Shown piece by piece: positions 1 to 5,608 of a stretch of 7,224 nt of DNA (position 1 is the stretch's first letter; each line of letters opens with the position of its first letter). A program made the translations under genes and the position numbers. Source of the DNA: Planctomycetota bacterium (GTDB taxonomy: Bacteria > Planctomycetota > MHYJ01 > WSZJ01 > JACPWG01); the NCBI GenBank assembly GCA_016220045.1, contig JACRIP010000702.1:1-7224 (forward strand), in the 5' to 3' direction. Below the pieces are notes generated by a model. It was not told the origin of the DNA. It did not search any database and was given only the letters and a program-made list of their open reading frames with translations.

Positions 1-132
1 CCCGACCTGCGCGCCGACGCCCAGCGCAAGGCCGCGAACGCCCGCGAACACCCGTACTGGCCGCGCGCGCGCGACCCCCTGGTGCGCGCGTGGCTTGCGC
101 CCGCGCCGACCGATCCTGAACCGATCCGGTGA
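1..132 (+). CDS. 3' end of an unrecognised gene (partial)
   Basis: The frame is open from the first base and ends at a TGA at 130-132, giving 43 C-terminal residues that finish in HPYWPRARDPLVRAWL followed by a short Pro-rich tail. Codons are almost all G/C-ending, like the other native genes here, and a terminator-like hairpin sits exactly at the stop, which supports a real gene end. The fragment is rich in Arg, Ala and Pro and shows no motif I can name. The family and function cannot be judged because the start and most of the protein lie outside the window. Confidence 0.55.
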   Translation, partial: PDLRADAQRKAANAREHPYWPRARDPLVRAWLAPAPTDPEPIR

Positions 133-154
133 CGGCCCGAGGGCCGTCCCTTTT
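131..154 (+). terminator. Intrinsic terminator or attenuator overlapping a stop codon
   Basis: GACGGCCC at 131-138 is a perfect inverted repeat of GGGCCGTC at 141-148. In practice this is a 7-bp GC stem with a CGAG loop, followed by CC and four T's. The left arm begins inside the TGA stop of the upstream gene. The T-run is short, so strength is uncertain. The next ATG is only 26 bases downstream of the T-run, leaving little space for a complete promoter. The hairpin might therefore act as an attenuator for the next gene rather than a plain terminator. Confidence 0.65.
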
Positions 155-165
155 CCGTATCCGAC

Positions 166-171
166 AAGGAG
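166..171 (+). promoter_or_regulatory. Shine-Dalgarno of the secreted repeat protein
   Basis: AAGGAG lies 9 bases before the ATG at 181. It fixes this ATG as the start in preference to the longer out-of-frame opening that begins at 129. Confidence 0.75.
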
Positions 172-180
172 CCTTGCCCC

Positions 181-1383
181 ATGCGCATCGTGACCCGGGT
201 GGTTGCTCTGGCGTTCGCCTCCGTCCTTCTCCTCGGCCCCGCCGGCACCCCGGCCCGCGCCGAGGACGTCGCCAAGTCCTCCGTCTTCTCCGCGGTCTGG
301 ACCAAGGGCGCCGCCTGGCTCGCCGGCCAGCAGCACGAGAGCGGCGGCTGGCTCGATCAGCAGGGCAAGCCCGACGTCGGCATCACCGGCCTCGCCGTCG
401 CCGGCCTCGCCGGCGGGCCCGCCAAGCTGCGCGCCGCCCATCAGGCCGCCATCGACAAGGGCTGCGCCTACCTGCTCGCCCGCGCCCAGGCCAACGGCGC
501 CATCTACGACGCCGACAAGGTTCCCGCCCTTTCCACCTACAAGACCTGCATCGCCGTCATGGGCCTCGCCGCCGCCGATCGCGAAAAGCACAAGGACGCG
601 ATCCTCAAGGCCCGCGCCTTCCTCGAGGGCACCCAGTTCAGCGAGAGCTACCACGACGTCAAGCCCGAGAACAAGGACTACGGCGGCTGGGACTACGACG
701 AAAAGCCCAAGAAGGGACCCGGCACCGACCTCTCGAACGTCGCCTTCGCCCTCGAGGCGCTCAAGGAGGCCGGCCTGCCGAAGGAGAGCGAAGTCTGGAA
801 GCGCGCGGCGAGGTTCCTCGACCGCTGCCAGAACCGCAGCGAATCGAACGACCAGGCGGCCGCGCTCGAAGCCAAGGGGATCGCCGTAGGCAACGACGGC
901 GGCTTCGTCTACGACCCGGGCGCCAGCAAGGGCGGCGAGATCGTCGGCCCGGACGGCAAGAAGACCCTGCGCTCCTACGGCAGCATGACCTACTCCGGCC
1001 TGAAGAGCTTCATCTACGCGGGGGTGGACAAGAAGGACCCGCGCGTCCAGGCCGCCTACAAGTGGGTGCAGGAGCACTTCACGCTGGAGGAGAATCCCGG
1101 CCTGAAGAGCGACGCCGACCCGAAGTCCGGCGCGCAGGGCTGGTACTATTACTTCCACACCTTCGCCAAGGCGCTCGACGCCTGGGGAGAGAAGGAGCTG
1201 ACCGGCGCCGACGGCGCGAAGCACCTGTGGGCCGACGAGCTGGTCGCGAAGCTGTGCGGCCTGCAGGCGGCGGACGGCTCGTGGCAGAACGAGAACCCGC
1301 GCTGGTGGGAGGACCACAAGCCGCTGGTCACCAGCTACGCCCTGATGGCGCTCGACCACGCGGCCCCGTACGCGACCTGGTAA
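181..1383 (+). CDS. Secreted prenyltransferase/squalene-oxidase-type repeat protein
   Basis: A 400-residue protein with a clear Sec signal peptide: Arg at residues 2 and 6, a hydrophobic core to about 19, and a likely cut after ARA at 25-27. The mature part repeats a helix-rich unit that ends in a turn rich in Gly and Trp: residues 42-57 (WLAGQQHESGGW), 92-109, 142-172 (ending YGGWDY), 207-243 (ending NDGGFVYDP), 290-325 and 352-368 (LCGLQAADGSW). This is the alpha-toroid pattern of the squalene cyclase/prenyltransferase superfamily. The segment at 266-335 (YGSMTYSGLKSFIYAG, then GWYYYFHTFAKAL) closes the repeat array. I see no DxDD motif of squalene-hopene cyclases, and the protein is exported, so a cyclase role is unlikely. 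Such proteins are common and mostly uncharacterised in planctomycetes, and may bind ligands or proteins in the periplasm. A good Shine-Dalgarno precedes the ATG, and terminator-like hairpins lie on both sides, so it is probably monocistronic. Confidence 0.88.
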   Translation: MRIVTRVVALAFASVLLLGPAGTPARAEDVAKSSVFSAVWTKGAAWLAGQQHESGGWLDQQGKPDVGITGLAVAGLAGGPAKLRAAHQAAIDKGCAYLLARAQANGAIYDADKVPALSTYKTCIAVMGLAAADREKHKDAILKARAFLEGTQFSESYHDVKPENKDYGGWDYDEKPKKGPGTDLSNVAFALEALKEAGLPKESEVWKRAARFLDRCQNRSESNDQAAALEAKGIAVGNDGGFVYDPGASKGGEIVGPDGKKTLRSYGSMTYSGLKSFIYAGVDKKDPRVQAAYKWVQEHFTLEENPGLKSDADPKSGAQGWYYYFHTFAKALDAWGEKELTGADGAKHLWADELVAKLCGLQAADGSWQNENPRWWEDHKPLVTSYALMALDHAAPYATW

Positions 1384-1397
1384 GCGGCGCGCCGCGC

Positions 1398-1459
1398 GCG
1401 GCGGGCGGGGGCCGGGCCCCGACCTGCCCCTCCGCCGCGCGGGCGCCCGCCGCTCTTTT
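1398..1459 (+). terminator. Probable terminator after the repeat-protein gene
   Basis: GCGGCGGGCG at 1398-1407 pairs perfectly with CGCCCGCCGC at 1444-1453, followed by TCTTTT. The 36-base interior holds a second GC palindrome around 1408-1420, so the fold is branched rather than a simple hairpin. Its place 15 bases after a TAA and before a new gene fits a terminator. The long interior and extreme GC content make a chance stem possible. Confidence 0.45.
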
Positions 1460-1534
1460 CCCCGTCTCTTTGCCCTTTTCTGGACTCCGCCGGCGCGGCG
1501 CGGCGACCTGCCGCGACGGTGCGGGAATCACCCT

Positions 1535-2872
1535 ATGAATCGCAAGACCGGCGTCTGGATCATCGGGGCCTTCGGCAGCGTCGCGACCTGCGTGGTCGCG
1601 GGCGTCGAGGCCGCGCGCGCGGGGCGCATTTCCCGCACCGGCCTGGTCACCGACCTCGCCGATTTCGCGGGCCTGGGGCTCGTCGGCCTCGAGGACCTCG
1701 TCTTCGGCGGCTACGACCTGCGCAAGCTCGACTACCTCGCCGCCGCCCGCGAGGTCCAGGATACCGCCGGCATCCTGCCCCCCTCCCTGATCGACCCGCT
1801 CGCCGCGCCGCTCCTGGCGGCCTCCGCTCGGGTGAAAACTGGATGCGCACTCAACTGCGGCGACACCATCCGCTCCTTCCGCTCGAACGGTTCGCTCGAG
1901 CAGCGCGCGACGGCGCGGGAGATCGTGGCGCGCATCCAGCAGGACCTGCGGGAGTTCAAGGAGGCGAACGGCCTCGCCACCGTGATCGTCGTCAACCTCG
2001 CGTCGACCGAGCCGGCGGTCGAGGCGCCCCCGCAATTCGCGACGCTGGAAGGGCTGGAGGGGCTGCTCGAGGCGAACGACCAGGAACGCCTGATCGCGAG
2101 CGTGCTCTACGCCTACGCCGCGATCGACGCCGGGTACCCGTTCGTCAACTTCACGCCCTCGGTGGGCAACAGCCTGCCGGCGATCCAGGAGCTGGCGCGG
2201 CGGCGGCGCGTCCCGCACTGCGGCAAGGACGGCAAGACCGGCGAGACTCTGGTCAAGACCGTACTCGCGCCCATGTTCCTGGCGCGCAATCTCAAGCTGC
2301 TCGCCTGGGAGGGGCACAACCTGCTCGGCAACCGCGACGGCCTGGTGCTGCGCGATCCCGGCTCGCTGCGCGCCAAGGTGCAGGACAAGGAGGACGCCTT
2401 CCGCAAGCTCGTGCCCGATCCCGCGACCCACTCGCGCGTGCGCATCGACTACGTGCCGTCGCTCGGCGACTGGAAGACGGCGTGGGACTTCATCCACTTC
2501 TCCGGCTTTCTCGACGTGCGCATGAGCCTGCAGTTCACCTGGCAGGGCTGCGACTCGGCGCTCGCCGCACCGCTCGTCATCGACCTCGTGCGCCTTGCCG
2601 AACTGGCCGCGCGGCGTGGCGAGTCGGGCGTCATGCGGCACACCGCCTCGTTTTTCAAGTCGCCGCTGGGCACCGACGAACAGGCCTTCGACCGGCAGTT
2701 CGGCTGGTTGCGCGACTATGCGCGCACGGCCGCGGCCGGCACCGCCGACGTGGCGGAAGTGGCGGAAGGGGCGGACGGAGCGGATGGTGCGGAAGGGGCC
2801 GCGGCGCCGGCGGGCTCGGTGGCGCCGGGGGCGGCCGCGGCGCCGCGTCCGGAGCGCGTTCCGACCGTGTGA
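1535..2872 (+). CDS. ino1: Inositol-3-phosphate synthase (myo-inositol-1-phosphate synthase)
   Basis: This 445-residue cytosolic enzyme should convert D-glucose 6-phosphate to 1D-myo-inositol 3-phosphate with tightly bound NAD, the committed step to inositol lipids and other inositol compounds. The N-terminus has the Rossmann dinucleotide-binding turn IIGAFGSVAT (9-18). Family landmarks follow in order: VNFTPSVGNSLPAI (204-217); GKDGKTGETLVKT (230-242), which carries the lysine-rich catalytic loop; LAPMFLARNLKLLAWEG (244-260); NLLGNRDG (262-269); DWKTAWDFIHFSGFL (313-326); and DSALAAPLVIDLVRL (340-354). The catalytic domain ends near residue 397. The remaining ~48 residues form an Ala/Gly/acidic then Pro-rich tail, encoded partly by a 9-base tandem repeat and outside the enzyme core. 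The ATG places the Rossmann strand at the usual distance, although upstream there is only a weak GGGA at 1523-1526. The stop is 8 bases before the next ATG, suggesting co-transcription with the secreted protein at 2881. Confidence 0.93.
   Translation: MNRKTGVWIIGAFGSVATCVVAGVEAARAGRISRTGLVTDLADFAGLGLVGLEDLVFGGYDLRKLDYLAAAREVQDTAGILPPSLIDPLAAPLLAASARVKTGCALNCGDTIRSFRSNGSLEQRATAREIVARIQQDLREFKEANGLATVIVVNLASTEPAVEAPPQFATLEGLEGLLEANDQERLIASVLYAYAAIDAGYPFVNFTPSVGNSLPAIQELARRRRVPHCGKDGKTGETLVKTVLAPMFLARNLKLLAWEGHNLLGNRDGLVLRDPGSLRAKVQDKEDAFRKLVPDPATHSRVRIDYVPSLGDWKTAWDFIHFSGFLDVRMSLQFTWQGCDSALAAPLVIDLVRLAELAARRGESGVMRHTASFFKSPLGTDEQAFDRQFGWLRDYARTAAAGTADVAEVAEGADGADGAEGAAAPAGSVAPGAAAAPRPERVPTV
2750..2803 (+). 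repeat. 9-base coding tandem repeat (six units) in the ino1 3' end
   Basis: Six consecutive 9-base units start at 2750, 2759, 2768, 2777, 2786 and 2795. The first two are identical (GTGGCGGAA); the others are variants such as GGGGCGGAC, GGAGCGGAT and GGTGCGGAA, and the last has decayed. In frame they encode a tripeptide repeat (V/G)-A-(E/D), moving from VAE to GAD/GAE, so the later part reads like a short Gly-X-Y run. The array lies beyond the catalytic domain and probably changes length by slippage without harming the enzyme. Confidence 0.8.
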
Positions 2873-2875
2873 GGG
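2871..2875 (+). promoter_or_regulatory. Shine-Dalgarno overlapping the ino1 stop codon
   Basis: GAGGG shares its first two bases with the TGA stop of ino1 and lies 5 bases before the ATG at 2881. This decides the start of the downstream gene and indicates translational coupling. The same frame stays open far upstream, but only as an overlap with ino1. Confidence 0.65.
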
Positions 2876-2880
2876 CTGTC

Positions 2881-3906
2881 ATGCGCAGTCGTCCTTTGCC
2901 CCTCGTGCTCTCCCTGGCCTGCGGCCTGTTCGTGGCGGCGGCTGCCCTCCGGCCGCTCGCGGCGGAGGAGGCCTGTCCGGTCGAGGTGCCGGCGGTCGCG
3001 ATCGCGCGGGCCAAGGTCGGCAACCGGGTCACGGTCGAAGCGACGCTGAAGAACGTCGGCGGCGCCGACCTGGGCAAGCTTTCGGCCCTGTTCGTTGCGC
3101 TGGACGGCGAGGGCAAGCCGATCCGCGAGGCGGCGGCCGAGAAGGACCTGCTTCCCGCCGGGCGCTCCTGCGTGCTCGCCTTCGCGCTCTCCGAGTGCCC
3201 GGAGTTCGGGGCCTACCGTCTTTCCCTGAGGTTCGTGCGCGGTTCGGGGGACGAGTCCTGGTCCTTCCGCGGGGCGGACCTGGCGGCACCGCCGGTGCTG
3301 GAACGGCCGGAGGCGGCCGAGCAGCCCGCGGAAGCGGCGGGGGGAGAGTCCCCGGGCGCGGGCGATCCGCCGCCGGGACCGGTCGGACCCGCCGAAGCGA
3401 CGGCGCCGGCCCCGGGTAAAGACCCGAAGGCGCCCGCGAAGTCGCCGCCCGGGCGGAAGTCGAAGGCCGACCGCATCGAGCTCGCCGGCGTGATTTCGCT
3501 GAAGGGGGAGTTCGTGGGGAAGCGCAAGGAGCTGCGCTACACGGGTGACCTGCACTTTCTGAAGGTGCGGCTGCTCGATGCCCAGGGAAAGCCCGTACGT
3601 CAGGCGGGGAAGTTCGAGATTATTGCGTTCGCCGAGGGCAGGGCGGTGCGCAATCACGTGAACCAGATCGGGGCGGCGACCTGGGGGGTGGATGCGTCGA
3701 AGCTGCAGCGTGGGCAAGGCGCGGAGCGTTCGACGGCCTTCGACGCGCCGCGCGGGGAGACCTGGGTGGCCTTCGCGGTCACGCAGGAGGAGAAGGTGGT
3801 GGACTGGAAGCTCGACGTGCGCTTCACCTCGGCCGAGGGCGAGGTGTGGCTCTGGAAGAAGGTCGAGAACCCATTCGCGGTCGCGGCGCAGGCGCCGGGG
3901 AAGTAG
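2881..3906 (+). CDS. Secreted two-domain protein of unknown function
   Basis: A 341-residue protein I do not recognise. Residues 1-28 are a signal peptide (Arg at 2 and 4, a Leu/Ala-rich core, AA before EEACP). Residues ~32-130 alternate hydrophobic strands with turns (VGNRVTVEATLKNVGGADLG, then LSALFVALDGEGKPI), resembling the beta-sandwich 'additional strand' domains (CARDB or FxLYD type) of envelope proteins. Residues ~134-196 are a Pro/Ala/Gly/Glu-rich, probably disordered linker. Residues ~197-335 form a second strand-rich domain (LHFLKVRLLDAQGKPV, ETWVAFAVTQEEKVVDWKLD). Two Cys at 97 and 105 in the first domain could form a disulfide after export. The first domain resembles an extracellular adaptor or binding fold, but that is inference. 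The frame is open back to 1519, yet the upstream part only overlaps ino1. The ATG at 2881, with signal peptide and Shine-Dalgarno, is the natural start, and the 8-base gap to ino1 suggests an operon. Confidence 0.82.
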   Translation: MRSRPLPLVLSLACGLFVAAAALRPLAAEEACPVEVPAVAIARAKVGNRVTVEATLKNVGGADLGKLSALFVALDGEGKPIREAAAEKDLLPAGRSCVLAFALSECPEFGAYRLSLRFVRGSGDESWSFRGADLAAPPVLERPEAAEQPAEAAGGESPGAGDPPPGPVGPAEATAPAPGKDPKAPAKSPPGRKSKADRIELAGVISLKGEFVGKRKELRYTGDLHFLKVRLLDAQGKPVRQAGKFEIIAFAEGRAVRNHVNQIGAATWGVDASKLQRGQGAERSTAFDAPRGETWVAFAVTQEEKVVDWKLDVRFTSAEGEVWLWKKVENPFAVAAQAPGK

Positions 3907-3910
3907 CGAG

Positions 3911-3966
3911 CCGGTGGGGGGGGGAGTGCGGGGCCGGTGCGTGGGGGGCCGGTGGTAGAGCCGGCC
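3911..3966 (+). other. G-rich spacer with possible G-quadruplex and small hairpin
   Basis: Directly after the stop at 3906 there are G-runs of nine (3916-3924), four (3930-3933) and six (3943-3948), with CCGGTG repeated at 3911, 3934 and 3949. The nine-base run can supply two tracts, so a four-tract quadruplex is possible on the + strand. GGCCGG at 3947-3952 pairs with CCGGCC at 3961-3966 around an 8-base loop. No T-tract follows, so this is not a standard terminator. Confidence 0.45.
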
Positions 3967-3992
3967 GCTGAGGCGAGGAGACGTAGATAGCC

Positions 3993-4025
3993 ACCGAACA
4001 CACGGAACACACCGAGAGACGAATT
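3993..4025 (+). repeat. Short imperfect 9-base tandem repeat at the island edge
   Basis: The units ACCGAACAC, ACGGAACAC, ACCGAGAG and ACGAATT run head to tail from 3993. Similar ACGGAACACACGGA-type strings occur between genes in many environmental bacterial genomes, as far as I recall; their function is unknown. The repeat lies where base composition drops from the GC-rich backbone to the RHS module. Confidence 0.55.
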
Positions 4026-4035
4026 CCGGGTGGTT

Positions 4036-4066
4036 GATGGCGCGGTGAAGCGCCTAGCGTGCCATC
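4036..4066 (+). other. Stem-loop in the leader of the Imm11-family gene
   Basis: GATGGCGCG at 4036-4044 pairs with CGTGCCATC at 4058-4066, nine pairs including one G-U, with a 13-base loop. An alternative 5-bp stem (GGCGC 4039-4043 with GCGCC 4050-4054) would compete with it. No T-tract follows. The structure ends 16 bases before the ribosome binding site of the next gene, so it could be a leader structure or a remnant of a mobile palindrome. Confidence 0.45.
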
Positions 4067-4082
4067 GCCCCTTCGAGATGCC

Positions 4083-4088
4083 AGGAGA
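4083..4088 (+). promoter_or_regulatory. Shine-Dalgarno of the Imm11-family gene
   Basis: AGGAGA is centred about 8 bases before the ATG at 4094. A nearer-upstream ATG at 4078 is out of frame. Confidence 0.7.
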
Positions 4089-4093
4089 AGCAG

Positions 4094-4684
4094 ATGATCT
4101 GGGAACTGCATGCAGATCCCAATCGCGACATTGTCCTGCGAACGGCAATTGACTACTTCCAAACTCACTTTGTAGGTGAGCGCATTGGGCTGGGATGGAG
4201 GCCCCCTCCGATCAGAGTGCAAGGAGGGACGAAAAAACGCTTGCGGGACTTCGTTTCATGGATGTCATCGGCGCCGGTTCTCTCGGAGAAGTCGAGGTCA
4301 GCGCTGCTGCCGCTCATCGGTGAACATTGTGAGTTTCTCCCGCTGATTACGTTGCGCGGCAAGCCGTACTACGCGTTGAACGTGTTGACCACGATCAAGA
4401 AGTGCCTTAATCATCGAGCCTCCGACATCCTGTATTCTCCGGAAGATCCGAAGCGAATTCTGCAGATCAGTGCATACCACTTTTATGAGGACCGGATTCC
4501 GAGCGACACCCCAGCCTTCAAGATCCCGGAGGACGCTGGCTGCGTGTTTGTGACTGAGAGCTTTGTGGATGCAGTGATCGTCAGCGGTCTCCGCGGGGCC
4601 TCGTTCCATGATCCGGCGGCCAACACATTCGGCAAGCTCGCCCGCGGCGAGACGCTCAATGTTGTACCCGGCCTACCCGAGTGA
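4094..4684 (+). CDS. Imm11-family (DUF1629-like) immunity protein
   Basis: A 196-residue cytosolic protein without a signal peptide or membrane segment. Its pattern fits the Imm11/DUF1629 family found as immunity genes in polymorphic-toxin loci: an N-terminal strand-rich part; RLRDFVSWMSSAPVLSEKS (49-67) leading into ALLPLIGEHCEFLPL (70-84); the strand YYALNV (92-97); AFKIP (141-145); and the closing motif VFVTESFVDAVIVSGLRG with ASF and DP (151-174). The role would be to bind and neutralise a toxin delivered by sister cells. No partner toxin lies immediately upstream, where one would normally be, so it looks like an orphan immunity gene left by rearrangement or kept for protection. G+C is clearly lower than in the flanks (30 of 60 bases in the line starting at 4381, against 43 of 60 at 1801), suggesting horizontal acquisition. 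The last residues (LNVVPGLPE) look like a natural family end. An RHS remnant begins directly after the stop. The family call comes from motif memory, not a search. Confidence 0.72.
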   Translation: MIWELHADPNRDIVLRTAIDYFQTHFVGERIGLGWRPPPIRVQGGTKKRLRDFVSWMSSAPVLSEKSRSALLPLIGEHCEFLPLITLRGKPYYALNVLTTIKKCLNHRASDILYSPEDPKRILQISAYHFYEDRIPSDTPAFKIPEDAGCVFVTESFVDAVIVSGLRGASFHDPAANTFGKLARGETLNVVPGLPE

Positions 4685-4685
4685 T

Positions 4686-4731
4686 GTCCGGAGTCGGGAC
4701 GGCTCCGGGGTCATCACCGGGGCCTCGGTGA
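4686..4731 (+). pseudogene. Out-of-frame RHS remnant at the 5' edge of the tip
   Basis: In the third forward frame this stretch reads VRSRDGSGVITGASVSGEV, which resembles the RHS segment 'RDGxGSVTxLTDxSGxVVExYEY' that normally stands just before the part encoded from 4732. The continuation (VEKYEYGEYG) is in a different frame, so the two halves of one RHS repeat are split by an indel near 4731-4741. The match is short and judged by eye. Confidence 0.45.
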
Positions 4732-5607
4732 GTGGAGAAGTACGAGTACGGCGAGTACGGGTTGCCCACGGTATATACCTGGGACGACCAGGCGGAGGAG
4801 TGGTCGGAGGGGGAGGTAGGCGGGGCGAGCACGATCGGTAACACCCGGATGTTCACGGGAAGGGAATGGGACGCCGAGATCGGGCTGTACTATTATCGCG
4901 CCAGGCACTATGATCCCCAGACCGGCCGCTTCGTCAGCCCCGACCCCATCGGGTACGAGGGGGACAACCTCACCAACGTTTTCCGCTATGTTGCCAACTC
5001 TCCTGGGATGGGCACGGACCCGACTGGGGAGTTCATCTTCTTGGTTGCGAATCCCGTTACGATTTCTGCTGTCACGGCAGCGACAGCCGCTTTGGCGACG
5101 GCCGCGGTGAGGTACGGGCCGCAGATTGCCCAGGCGGCCTCTATGATGGCCGACAAGGCACCGGGGATTTGGGACAAGACCAAGGAGGCCGCCGGGAAGG
5201 CCAAGGACTGGCTTAGCGAGAACTGGAACCAAGTCGCTGGCCAGGGTGGAGGCGGTGGCAAGCTTCCTCCGCAAGTAGCCTCAGGCGGGGAGTGGCCCGA
5301 GGGTGGCCGTAGGGCGTTTACGGTATCCCGCTGCGGAATCCGAGGGACGATCGATGAGTTGCAAGGAACGATCTCTCGCTGTGGCGGTGAGATTCCCGTG
5401 CGGATCGACATGATCCGAGGGAAGATCGACATCCCATTTGAGACCATCAAGAATCTCAGTGACTTGGCACGATCTCAAGGAGCAACGAGTCTCCGAATCG
5501 AGGCAACGGTTGCCAACCAGAAGTTTATTGACATTCTTGCGAAGCGCTACGGCATGCAGGCCTCCGGTGCGACGGACTTCATCCAGATCCCTCTCGGGGG
5601 GAGGTAG
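4732..5607 (+). CDS. Orphan RHS C-terminal tip: RHS core plus an unrecognised toxin-like domain
   Basis: The 291-residue frame starts at GTG 4732, just after an in-frame TGA (4729-4731). Residues 1-35 are the end of an RHS repeat (VEKYEYGEYG). Residues 36-99 are the RHS-associated core: GNTRMFTGREWDAEIGLYYY, then RARHYDPQTGRFVSPDPIGY, closing at DPTGE. This core normally ends the RHS barrel and marks where the toxin is released. After it come a hydrophobic segment (101-127), an amphipathic Ala/Lys helix (~130-165), a five-Gly linker (172-176) and a C-terminal module (~185-291) with a repeated SRCG (199-202, 215-218), IRGKIDIPFETIKNLSDLAR, GATSLRIEATVANQKF and GATDFIQIPL. I do not recognise this module; by position it should be the toxin. 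The shape of 'LARSQGATSLRIEATVANQKFI' loosely recalls a GNAT fold, without the usual acetyl-CoA loop. No good Shine-Dalgarno precedes the GTG and the RHS barrel is missing, so it is probably a silent displaced tip unless recombined into a full rhs gene or read from the gene upstream. Confidence 0.82.
   Translation: MEKYEYGEYGLPTVYTWDDQAEEWSEGEVGGASTIGNTRMFTGREWDAEIGLYYYRARHYDPQTGRFVSPDPIGYEGDNLTNVFRYVANSPGMGTDPTGEFIFLVANPVTISAVTAATAALATAAVRYGPQIAQAASMMADKAPGIWDKTKEAAGKAKDWLSENWNQVAGQGGGGGKLPPQVASGGEWPEGGRRAFTVSRCGIRGTIDELQGTISRCGGEIPVRIDMIRGKIDIPFETIKNLSDLARSQGATSLRIEATVANQKFIDILAKRYGMQASGATDFIQIPLGGR
5600..5604 (+). promoter_or_regulatory. Shine-Dalgarno inside the last toxin codons
   Basis: GGAGG, within a longer G-run from 5595, lies in the final Gly-Gly-Arg codons of the RHS tip, 4 bases before the TTG at 5609. 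It supports the TTG start and couples translation of the small downstream gene to the toxin end. Confidence 0.6.
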
Positions 5608-5608
5608 A

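Noticed and set aside
129..1538. Long + strand frame overlapping the repeat-protein gene
   Set aside because: Arg/Gly-rich low-complexity translation, no motifs, and it overlaps a gene with a signal peptide, ribosome binding site and family repeats.
1328..2641. Long - strand open frame (437 codons) opposite ino1
   Set aside because: It is antisense to clearly recognised inositol-3-phosphate synthase motifs, is very rich in Arg, Ala and Gly, and has no domain pattern. Long shadow frames are expected at this G+C.
1519..2880. Upstream extension of the secreted-protein frame to 1519
   Set aside because: The extension is the shifted-frame reading of ino1, Arg-rich and without domains. The ATG at 2881 with a signal peptide and Shine-Dalgarno is the better start.
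2911..2925. Possible lipobox (LSLAC) in the secreted protein
   Set aside because: The Cys at residue 14 sits too early in the hydrophobic stretch and lacks Leu at -3. A signal peptidase I site after residue 28 fits better.
2716..3717. Long - strand frame opposite the secreted protein
   Set aside because: Arg/Pro/Ala-rich composition of a GC-rich shadow, with no motif or ribosome binding site I can support.
4034..4060. Promoter-like TTGATG with TAGCGT ahead of the Imm11 gene
   Set aside because: The spacing is 15 bases, the second hexamer is a poor match, and both overlap the stem-loop, so it is not better than chance.
4036..4066. Integron attC site
   Set aside because: The palindrome lacks the required GTTRRRY and RYYYAAC core sites, and no integrase is present.
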